DNA of 30,127 bases. Origin: Gnetum montanum. Lineage: Eukaryota; Streptophyta; Gnetopsida; Gnetales; Gnetaceae. The stretch spans positions 460,258-490,384 of the forward strand of contig MNCI01002038.1 of NCBI GenBank assembly GCA_015680685.1, in the 5' to 3' direction. Made by a program: the position numbers and the translations under genes. The notes under the pieces are model-generated. The model saw only the letters and a program-made list of their open reading frames with translations. It was not told the origin of the DNA and did not search any database. Shown in pieces: positions 20,900 through 29,430 of this stretch; position 1 is the stretch's first letter; every line of letters starts with the position of its first letter.

Positions 20900-22139
20900 G
20901 AAAGGCAACAATGGCTAGAGGTTAGTTCCATTTGATTCTGCATTCTTTACTTTGATTACTTGTGCAATCCAATTTTTCTACACAATTATTTTCTTACATG
21001 TGGTACATTTGATTTGTTTCATTTATTACAAAAATTTCAACCACCGTATTTCTTGTATTCTCAATTTCTTTCTCAACTCTATTCTAGGAATGGCATATTG
21101 AGATGAATAAGAAATATTATTTGCAGTGTTTTCCTTATTTTAATATTTCTACTTGATAATTTTTATGTGCCTCCTCTTTCTAGTCAAGTTGTTTTTCTTT
21201 TTTTGTTTTCATTTTTTGCACAATTTTTGTTTGTTACTTTATGTCTCATTTCCAAAGTCTCTACTTACATAATGTATAACTTTACATGTATAGTCAATAG
21301 TGAATTCTCATTTCTTGACAATTCCTGTTACTTTTATTCTTCATCCACAAGATTTAATCTTAGTTGTTTTAACTTCTTTCTTTTTACAAAATGACATATT
21401 TGTGCACTACTTTGAACATTAACAAACTTTTGGATAGTTGATAAACTAATTTCTACCTTCACAATTTTCTAAGCATTCAACAATATTATTGTTCTCCATT
21501 ACATTTTCTAGAAATTCTCATCAACACTAAATCTTTAATTTACATATGAAATTAGTACTTGATTTTTGTCTCACAAATTCCATAGGCATGGAACTTACCA
21601 TTTGTAAATGAAACTAACTTTTACTTCAGACTAGACAATTAAAAAAATTTCTAATGAAGTTTGCTCCATCAAATGGTCAAATGTGATAACAATAATAAAG
21701 CTATGTCTTGCAAACGACTTGGGTGTTACTCATCTAATGATGTCAATTCCCCATCATTAAAACAACCACGTAACTTGATTAGTGTGTAACTCTATTAGTG
21801 GCACATGTATAAGATTGTTGTGTTGTTGGCAAGTGTCATAGGTTTTTACCTTTTACCTATAGTCATTTTTCATATAAGGCTAGTAGGATCCTAGACATCT
21901 AATCTTAGCATTTGTGGCTCTAGGTCTTATGATCATTTTGCACATCCTCCTTAGAGGTATTCTATTTTTCAACAATTTCATCCCTTAGAATACCAGCCTT
22001 GATCTTGCAAATTGTCAAAAATTGCTTTGAAGAATTTGTCTTAGCTTGAGATATGCAAGCTATGAGTGTATGTAATGAATTGTCATAAGGTTTCTACTTT
22101 TAAAATTAATAAATCACATTCACATAATAATATTAAGTT
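20900..22139. other. Unassigned AT-rich interval
   Basis: No gene, RNA or paired repeat was recognised. The longest plus frame (21167-21394) is Phe/Ser-rich low-complexity translation of T-rich DNA and is not credible as a gene. The part near 21900-22140 may be diverged downstream sequence of the LINE remnant at 22140-22320. Confidence 0.4.
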
Positions 22140-22324
22140 ATTTGGCATCTTCATCTTTAACCCATTAAGAAGAAAAATTTTTGTACTATTTTAAAATCTT
22201 TCCAAAGTTTAACATTAGGTACAAATCCCCAAACAACACATCCAAACAATACAATATGATAGATGATATTTTGAGAAATTTGTTTTTTAACCCTTGATAA
22301 AGTTAATTTGTGTTGCTTTGTGAT
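22140..22324 (-). pseudogene. Remnant of a second LINE-type reverse transcriptase
   Basis: The minus strand reads ISQNIIYHIVLFGCVVWGFV, then LWKDFKIVQKFFFLMG. This resembles the 'LLYG.E.WG...W..I...QK.FL' segment found after the RT core in some plant LINEs. The match is short and the family assignment is tentative. The remnant is cut at 22327 by the start of the first LTR-like repeat, so the LTR element inserted into it. Confidence 0.35.
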
Positions 22325-22326
22325 GT

Positions 22327-23196
22327 TGTAAACCATGTTACATCACTGTTGATATGATGACTTGGGATGTGTACAACCCTATAAATACTAACACTTGGGC
22401 ACATGAGCAACAACTTTTCATTCAAATTCTTAGGGAAAATTTTGCAGTGTGATTTCTTAATTAACAATAGAGTGAATATTCGCAGTGCGATGTTTAGTAG
22501 TTGAATGGAATCTTTATTCAAGTGAATTTTACTTGAATGCAATTCATGATGACAATAGAGATTGAGATTGTTATACATCATTAAAGCATCCACTTAGTTT
22601 TATTTATTTACTTAGCATAATTTTCATGTTTTCTTAACTTAATCATTTACATTTCCAAAGCACTTTATTTTACTTGTTCATTAGTAAAGCAAAATGAGTA
22701 CGACTAGTTTTGAGCATTAAAGTGTAATCGTTTGGTAACCTAGTAATGGTTTCACTTGATTTGCAAAGCGGTGAATTCACTTGGTAATCCCAATAATGGT
22801 TACATGAGTCCAAAACATGTCTAGTGAGCTAGGAAAAAATGCTCATCGCTAGAGGATAGAATAGATTTACATTCTTGTCATTACTTAGATTTAGCACTTA
22901 ACTTCATTTTCATTATGTTATACTTAGGCATAAAATGAGCCCTACAACGTCAAATTACATATGCCTCAATGCAAGTTAGACCATACACTTAGACTTCACT
23001 AACTCAAGGTGAGAAGACAAGGATCACAATCTTAACATCAATTATCAGCATAATAACATTATCTATCTGTAGATTACAATCTAGTTGCTTGCAAACACTT
23101 ATGACTTGTGTGGTAGAGTGTTGGGATTGCTTCACCACTCATCATTGGCACTGTTGTCAAGGATGTGTCAATGTGTGCCAAGTAATTGATCTTACA
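22327..23196 (+). repeat. LTR-like repeat, copy 1 (870 bp)
   Basis: Begins TGTAAACC and ends ATCTTACA, giving perfect 5-bp inverted ends TGTAA/TTACA with TG...CA termini. A TATA box (CCTATAAATAC, about 22378) lies only about 50 bp inside, an unusually short U3. It is about 98% identical to copy 2: I counted some 17 differences, mostly transitions. Frames seen on its minus strand (22303-22593) are the same in both copies because the DNA is duplicated, not because they code. Confidence 0.7.
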
Positions 23197-23204
23197 AAGT
23201 TTGT

Positions 23205-24074
23205 TGTAAACCATGTTACATCACTGTTGATATGATGACTTGGGATGTGTACAACCCTATAAATACTAACACTTGGGCACATGAGCAACAACTTTTCATT
23301 CAAATTCTTAGGGAAAATTTTGTAGTGTGATTTCTTAATTAACAATAGAGTGAATATTCGCAGTGTGATGTTTAGTAGTTGAATGGAATCTTTATTCAAG
23401 TGAATTGTACTTGAATGAAATTCATGATGGCAATAGAGATTGAGATTGTTATACATCATTAAAGCATCCACTTAGTTTTATTTATTTACTTAGCATAATT
23501 TTCATGTTTTCTTAACTTAATCATTTACATTTCCAAAGCACTTTATTTTACTTGTTCATTAGTAAAGCAAAATGAGTACGACTAGTTTTGAGCATTAAAG
23601 TGTAATCATTTGGTAACCTAGTAATGGTTTCACTTGATTTGCAAAGCGGTGAATTCACTTGGTAATCCCAATAATGGTTACATGAGTCCAAAACATGTCT
23701 AGTAAGCTAGGAAAAAATGCTCATTGCTAAAGGATAGAATAGATTTACATTCTTGTCATTACTTAGATTTAGCACTTAACTTCATTTTCATTATGTTATA
23801 CTTAGGCATAAAATGAACCCTACAACGTCAAATTACATATGCCTCAGTGCAAGTTAGACCATACACTTAGACTTCACTAACTCAAGGTGAGAAGACAAGG
23901 ATCACAATCTTAACATCAATTATTAGCATAATAACATTATCTGTCTGCAGATTACAATCTAATTGCTTGCAAACACTTATGACTTGTGTGGTAGAGTGTT
24001 GGGATTGCTTCACCACTCATCATTGGCACTGTTGTCAAGGATGTGTCAATGTATGCTAAGTAATTGATCTTACA
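23205..24074 (+). repeat. LTR-like repeat, copy 2 (870 bp)
   Basis: Same termini, length and TATA position as copy 1, offset by exactly 878 bp. The 8 bases between the copies (23197-23204, AAGTTTGT) match the first bases after copy 2 (AATTTTGT) with one difference. The next four bases, TGTA, are shared by the internal region and the LTR start. Confidence 0.7.
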
Positions 24075-25020
24075 AATTTTGTTGTATGAAGAACCATAAA
24101 GTCAATCTTCATAATCTTTAAATAATCATAATAACACACACACACTTAATCAAGCATCACACATATATAATGGCTTTAACACTTAAGGAAAAGCTATCAC
24201 TTGCCAAAGAGTTACAAAGGGGCAATGACAAAACAAATGATGATGAAGATTGGAGTATGCCATGCAAACAAGAATCTCATATGCTCCAACTAATCCTTAT
24301 TACCTTGATTTCACATTCATCTTTCACCAAGATGGGTAGATGAGGTGGAGAGACCTACAAGCCAACATTATTTTGCCTCCAAAGTGTTCAACACATGCCA
24401 TGCTTCAAAAAGCGTCAAGGGAAATGAATTTGAGTATGCATAAGGGTACCATGTGACCAAACACATGACAAGATCCTATCAACCCATAGAGGCACAAGTG
24501 AAGAGAGATACTACCATGGAAACCAAACATGAGCATAACAAGGGAAAATACTCTACTATTTTCCTAGAAGAACTTGATGGTGATGCATTTGTAGTAGAGA
24601 AATTTTACCATGATTATGAAGTCCATTCATAAACACCTATTATTCATCTAGAAGAACTTGTCAAGGTGCAACTACATTATCCTTGATTAGATGCTAGCTT
24701 TTCAATGTTTGACTTCCTTAAGAGTAAATTGGAGAGGTGCTTATTGTATAATAGTAGTTGCATTTGTAGCAAACACATGACAAGACCCTATCAACCCATA
24801 AAGGCACAAGTGCAAAGAGATACTACCATAGAAACCAAACATGACCATAACAAGGGAAAATAGGTTAACTCTCCTATTGTCCTAGAAGAACTTGATGGTG
24901 ATGCATTTGTAGCAGAGAAATTTTACCATGATTATAAAGTCCATTCCCAAACGCCTCTTATTCTTCTAGAAGAACTTGTCAAGGTGCAACTACATTATCC
25001 TTGATTAGATGCTAGCCTTT
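24075..25020 (+). pseudogene. Internal gag-like region of the tandem-LTR element, unknown family
   Basis: About 95 bp of leader follow the second LTR, then an ATG at 24170 opens MALTLKEKLSLAKELQRGND (50-odd codons) before a TGA. A different frame (from about 24445) reads GYHVTKHMTRSYQPIEAQ, METKHEHNKGK and FLEELDGDAFVVEKFYHDYE, then repeats the same peptide from 24771 in the same frame, with stops. I do not recognise the family; position after LTRs suggests a Gag or accessory protein. The second copy is cut at 25020 by insertion of the next element. Confidence 0.45.
24458..25020 (+). repeat. 312-bp tandem duplication inside the gag-like region
   Basis: Copy 1 spans about 24458-24700 and copy 2 24770-25020. 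The copies are strongly similar (for example 'gaacttgatggtgatgcatt' in both) with one 6-bp indel. The offset of 312 is a multiple of three, so both copies keep the same frame. Confidence 0.85.
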
Positions 25021-25740
25021 TGATGAGTGGCGAGGTACCCCTACACTCAACCATACGAAACGAGTGTCACATGCGCGATCTAGTTGAACTCCGCAGATGG
25101 ACTAGTTGTGGCACCTAGATAGTTAGCCTTAGGTCGCAGTTTGCTATCTTCCCACCTAGACTAGTTTTGCATATGTCACGTATGGTTTAGTCTAGATGAG
25201 GTGTATGATGTGTTCCTAATTCTAACGCTACTCCTGAAGGTAGTGGAAAATAATACTAACTAATCTAAGCTAGGAGGAAAAGGGTAAGAAAATCTAATCT
25301 AGCCTAAGTGCGATGAGCAATCGATTCCTTGATCAACCGTACACATCTTGGACTTCGTGCATGACTACCNTACTCGTTCTGCTTCTAGGAGTTTAAGGGT
25401 GAGAGACTAATCGCGATGAGCAACCGATTCCTTAACTAGCCGTACACACCCGTAGATGCTCGTAGCCAAGCCGTACTCACACCACGCTACAAAAGCAATA
25501 AATAACATTAAATAAATAACAAATAAATAAACTAATTGAATGTTGCAATGATGAAGTAATCTCGATCTTTATTGTCGGTCATGTGCGTGTCCAAGTACGG
25601 CACACTCGAATAAAGACACCATACAATTACATTCACCACACTGCAGGCAGACACGGGAAAAAATCTAACTCTGGAGGGATCAAACTGCCAGAGCTTTGCT
25701 ACTCTAAAACTAGGATTCCGAATGAGGGAGAGCCGCCTCT

Positions 25741-25750
25741 TATTTATAGA
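25741..25750 (-). promoter_or_regulatory. TATA box of the 3' LTR
   Basis: The minus strand reads TCTATAAATAAGA, followed by a GC-rich start region. The palindromic array lies 16-120 bp upstream. Confidence 0.6.
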
Positions 25751-25765
25751 CATGGCGGCGAACTA

Positions 25766-25870
25766 CAATATCGTGTACGCAATATCGTAGGGAAAGATGC
25801 AATATCGCGTACGCAATATTGCAAGGGATGCGATATCGCGTCGGCTGCGATATCGCGTACGCGATATCGC
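25766..25870 (-). promoter_or_regulatory. CpG-rich palindrome array upstream of TATA (left)
   Basis: Four related blocks: 25766-25787, 25799-25822, 25830-25840 and 25847-25870. The last is a perfect 24-bp palindrome made of GCGATATCGCGT and its reverse complement; the second is the same palindrome with G-to-A/C-to-T changes. Such CpG density stands out in this AT-rich window. Repetition just upstream of a TATA box suggests a binding array or enhancer. Confidence 0.6.
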
Positions 25871-25895
25871 AGCCTATGTGAACTGCGTCTCATCA

Positions 25896-25912
25896 TACCC
25901 CCACGACTGAAT
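25896..25912 (-). promoter_or_regulatory. Polypurine tract region
   Basis: On the minus strand, CGAGGATGAGTTTTTATTCA is followed by GTCGTGGGGGTA and then the LTR start TGATGAG. An 'aggatgag...ggggg' tail just before the 3' LTR is a familiar plant gypsy arrangement. Confidence 0.6.
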
Positions 25913-26066
25913 AAAAACTCATCCTCGAGTTACAAGGAGAACAAGCTTCAGTGATTACATAGTGGATAGGTATGGGATTATTAACTGGAAAAAGAAATGG
26001 ACTAATGCCGCAGTGTGGGAAGACACAACACAGAGAAAAAATACTACAACTACAAAAATGTGGAAC

Positions 26067-28853
26067 TCATGTAGTTCCTGGTGGCAGTGGCTCCTTCATG
26101 GGTGCTTTTCCTTTGTCACGTGCTCCAAGCTTTGAAGGTTGATGACTCTGAAGAATAGCCTGGAGCTTCTCCTCTTCAGTCCGAGGGTCTTGTGTCATCC
26201 ATGTTGATGCTCCGATGTTTGAGGGAGTCAGCACTTCCCACGGATAGGGTAGTTGTGGGAACATCTGATTGGCTTTGACATACCACACCGTGAACACCCG
26301 TCGTTCCTCTTCATAGGCTCTGGCTTTGTCTTTGTATTCATGAAGTTCTATTAGCCGTCGAGCCAAGTCGGTTGCCACATCTTTCTGTCCTTGGTAGATT
26401 TCTTTTACCACCGCGAGTTCAGAATTTGCAACCTCTAGTTTTTCAGCCAACTTCTTTCGTTCTGCAAATTCTGCTTCATATTTGATGTAGGTGGAAGCTA
26501 CCTACTGCTCGAGCTCTAACCTCGGGCGCCCTGTTGTTAACATGGCCAGGTTGGCATATCGAAGGTTTGCCAACTCCATGTATTCAGTTAAGTCCTGGAT
26601 CTGCAGGTCCCGGTTCTTAATTTCCACTTGGTGGGCGTAGGCGTAAGTGTCCAATATGGCCCCCCAATCAGTGTGCTGAGCACTTATGTTGTTGATTTGA
26701 GCTTTGGCCATATGGATCTCCTTCTCCAGGATTTGTTTACACATCCCCACCTGATCACAGAAGTGCTCCTTCAGCTTCTCATGTCGTTTAGCCTCATTCT
26801 GCCACGCGCTAATTTCGATGGCTGATTTTTGTCGAATAGCGCGTACCTCCTCCATTGAGAGGGTTCGATTTTCTCTGGCTAAACGGCTCACATCTCAGTT
26901 AACTCGAATGAATTATTCTCGCAATTGATGAAAGTGTTCATCGAGAACATTCTTTTGCTTCTCCACAGAAGTCAACCGAAGGTTATCTACAACCAACTGC
27001 TTATTCTCTTCTTGCAAGGCCTTGAGTGCCTTAAGATGTGCATGAGTTTGCGCCTTTGCTGCGGAGGCATCCCAAGTGGCCGTCTCCTTTTCTTCTGCCA
27101 CCTTCTTGTTTTCTGCAATTAATTTTGTTAGTTGCTCGGTTTTAAAATTGTCTAGCTAGTCTGTGGGAACCAATCACAAAGGATCCCTTTGTGCTGCTTG
27201 TAAGGCCAAGAGCTGCTCTTGTAGTTTCTACACTTCAGCTTCAGCATGCTCTGCCCTTACTTCGGATAGGACCAGCTTCCCCTTTGTAGAAATGAGGTCT
27301 AATTGAATTGCCATTACATCCTGGGGGATGTCAAACAGGGACATCAAAACTTGTCTTGTTTGAAGCAATCTGTCCAATACATCCTCATGTTCCGCAGGAG
27401 TCATTGAGGTTCCGACAATAGTTTGAGCATCCTGTGCTCTTGAAAGATCTGCCGGTGGCACAACAGGTACGTTCAAAGACTCTTTGATGTGGTCAGCGAC
27501 CACTTCAGCAGCTCCCGCGGCATCCTGGTGTTGCATGACCACCACAGTGGCCCCTTCACCAGTCTCTAACTACACTTGAAAAGATGACGTATGTCCAGAG
27601 ATCTGTTGTGAGCATCTGCTTTCCCCTCCTCCTGTTTGCATTGATAACTCATCCCATGTGCGATCTACTGAAATCGTAGGCTAGCTAGCATCATCGATGA
27701 CGTGGAAGAGATTGGCATCATCACGACTTCCCCAACTAACCGTCTTGGCGATGGTCCTCAGATGGCTCATTGACGGTCTGTAGTCTTGCGGCAACGGCTG
27801 ATCCTAGCCTGTGCTGGGTCCTGCTTCTTGTTGTTGGCTAGGACCTGTGGCTGGAGGTTGACTGGGTCCTACAAGTTGAGTTGTAGGGGGTCCGGCCATT
27901 TCTTCTTCATCTTCTTCATCTGGTCCCAGCTCTTCGCCAATGCTCTTTCTTGGAGCTGGCACCTTTAATAATTCAGCGTAAGAAGCATTTTGGGCTTTTT
28001 GAAGAACTTCATTTGTATATCCCCGAATAGCAGCCCGACGGCACAGTTTTCTGATAAGGCAGGGAAAAGGGAGTGCCATTTTCCCTATCTTCCATTCTTC
28101 GAATCACCTTAGGATCTCCATCAAATATAGATGAGGAAGGTTAGCATTAACCTTTCCCATCAACACTGCACATCCTCTTGCCGTGTACGTTGATATTCTT
28201 TTCAAACCTTTTTTGGGGAAGAGGTGATAGGTTTCGATTTTGAAATAAACTCTCTCTTCCGTTGTCAGCTCACCAAAAGCTTTGTCTCTGCCATAAGCCT
28301 TTTCTATCCAATGCTTCTGCACATCAAGGTCTGATCGGGTAGATAACCGAGCAACATGGGGGCCTGAATTCGGAAGGTTTAACACTTCTGAAATTGCCTG
28401 TGCAGAAAAATCCACTGTCACACCACCAATGTTGACTGTGGTGCCTTGCTCCTTGTTGTGCCAGAATAGGTACGTTTCTCCTAAGTACCAGGCACCTTGT
28501 TCAGAGAGGATAGGCCATAAGGGAGACCCTTTGAGGTGATCCCTAACAGCCTCAGGAGCGAACTCTGCAAAAGATTCAAATTTGAGTTCCACAATCACCG
28601 AAGCAATTGTCGACTTCGTGTGGATAGCTTGAACACATTCCGGAGGCAACGTGAGTTGTTGTCCCAGTTCAGGCGTAGCAGCTCCTCCTTCCGCCTACCC
28701 GAATCGTCTGGTAGGAGGTTCTTCTTGATGGATGCTAAATGAGTGCACCTCTTGTTCATTATGTTGTCCAGCAGGGCCTTGCCTTCTACCTCTCCTAGGT
28801 TGTTTCGCTCCACCTTGGGTAAGACTCTTCTACTGTGAATGTTTCGGGGCCAT
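26067..28853 (-). pseudogene. 928-codon retroelement protein (plant-transposon-protein-like N-terminus, coiled-coil C-terminus), 11 nonsense codons
   Basis: A single frame runs from ATG (28853) to TGA (26067) with no frameshift but stops at codons 8, 53, 250, 350, 391, 428, 542, 566, 647, 653 and 784. Layout: basic start (KQPRRGRRQGP); a globular region (codons about 70-275) with GVTVDFSAQAISEVLNLPNS, ARGCAVLMGKVNANLPHLYL and MALPFPCLIRKLCRRAAI, which resembles the 'putative plant transposon protein' domain of LTR-element gag-like proteins; an acidic, Pro/Gln-rich linker (EELGPDEEDEEEMAGPP); then long heptad-rich coiled coil (codons about 520-880, e.g. LKALKALQEENKQLVVDNLR). No protease or RT is present, so the element is probably non-autonomous. 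Family assignment is by resemblance only. Confidence 0.7.
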
Positions 28854-28885
28854 CTGCAATCACACGGGCCAACGTTAGTAAGGTT
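28854..28885 (-). promoter_or_regulatory. Candidate 3' splice site directly before the ATG
   Basis: The minus strand reads TTACTAAC, then about 20 bases ending GTGTGATTGCAG, then ATGGCC. A perfect TACTAAC branch-point word at this distance from a CAG suggests a 5'-UTR intron; a possible donor AAG|GTATAAC lies only about 53 bp upstream of the acceptor, and others farther away are possible. Confidence 0.4.
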
Positions 28886-29320
28886 GTTTAGGAAATCAAG
28901 TTATACCTTACTACTTGCCTTAAATAAAGATCTTATGTTATTGTGTGATCATGCCCAAAAATTATGATAATGGGTCCTATGACTTAGGTGGAATTTCAAT
29001 TTAAGCTCCCAGTATACTTAAGGTTATATGATTGGTGGCACAATTTGTCTAAGTGTTAGTATTAATTACCCTAATTGATGTCCTTTGGGTGATGACAAAT
29101 TTCAAAAAAGTTAGGCACTTTTCGGCAAATGTCTCTCCCCCATGACTAAACGGAACACTCCAAGTTCAAGCAGGTTCAAATGGAATTAAAATCGGAGTAC
29201 CAACGCGCGAGATATAGGTGAAAAAGCAAGGGTCACTCAATCGCAAGTCAAAGAGAAAAAATTCAAAAACTTTCCCCCACATAAGTGTCAAATGAAGCTA
29301 AGTGTTGCGGCGGGGGTTCC

Positions 29321-29330
29321 TATTTATAGG
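29321..29330 (-). promoter_or_regulatory. TATA box upstream of the coiled-coil ORF
   Basis: The minus strand reads CCTATAAATAGG followed by AACCCCCGCCGC, a likely start region near 29295. The ATG of the 928-codon frame is about 470 bp downstream. Confidence 0.55.
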
Positions 29331-29340
29331 GAAATAGGAC

Positions 29341-29410
29341 GCGATATCGCGTACAGTACATCGTGTACGCGATATCCCGTGGGACGCGATATCGCGTACA
29401 CGATATCTCG
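29341..29410 (-). promoter_or_regulatory. CpG-rich palindrome array upstream of TATA (right)
   Basis: Blocks at 29341-29379 and 29386-29410 repeat GCGATATCGCGTAC and its complement, closely matching 25766-25870. They lie 11-80 bp upstream of the TATA box. Confidence 0.6.
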
Positions 29411-29430
29411 TCCAAACTATAGTGAGACAC

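Larger units (their letters stand above)
25021..25895 (-). repeat. 875-bp LTR of minus-strand retroelement (3' LTR)
   Basis: Bounded by perfect 7-bp terminal inverted repeats: TGATGAG (25021-25027) and CTCATCA (25889-25895). The left edge coincides with the point where the 312-bp repeat copy 2 breaks off. Just outside the right edge the minus strand reads GTCGTGGGGGTA, a polypurine tract, so this is the 3' LTR of a minus-oriented element. It contains a minus-strand TATA box, CpG-rich palindromes, and an internal direct repeat (25310-25347 and 25413-25450, core 'gcgatgagca') that flanks the N at 25370. Confidence 0.8.
28870..29430 (-). repeat. Putative upstream LTR/promoter region of the coiled-coil element
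   Basis: It has the same promoter layout as the 25021-25895 LTR (palindrome array, then TATA). Beyond the array the minus-strand start TGTCTCACTATAG faintly parallels the left LTR (TTCACATAG next to the array). The rest of the sequence does not align with the left LTR, so either this is a different, recombined LTR or the true 5' LTR lies outside the window. Confidence 0.35.

Noticed and set aside
20669-20943. Short frames on both strands in 20669-20943
   Set aside because: They lie inside the copia 3' LTR.
22303-23471. Two near-identical minus-strand frames (22303-22593 and 23157-23471) as paralogous genes
   Set aside because: They are the same frame copied by the 878-bp duplication and lie across the LTR promoter; composition is not coding-like.
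24458-25020. CRISPR-like array or satellite
   Set aside because: Only two long copies, translatable in one frame, in a eukaryotic retroelement context; no short regular spacer pattern.
25583-25954. Plus-strand 123-codon frame across the LTR
   Set aside because: It reads antisense through the TATA box and the palindrome array; the repeated ISRT-R motif is just translated palindrome.
26628-27968. Plus-strand frames opposite the 928-codon frame
   Set aside because: Shadow frames; the minus frame shows consistent domain and coiled-coil structure.
26067-28853. In-frame stops as recoded glutamine/arginine codons, or as targets of U-to-C RNA editing
   Set aside because: The stop types would fit, but U-to-C editing is known from organelles of some land plants, not nuclear retroelements. 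The copia element with TATA/LTR structure in the same window shows the same decay, so methylated-C deamination is simpler.
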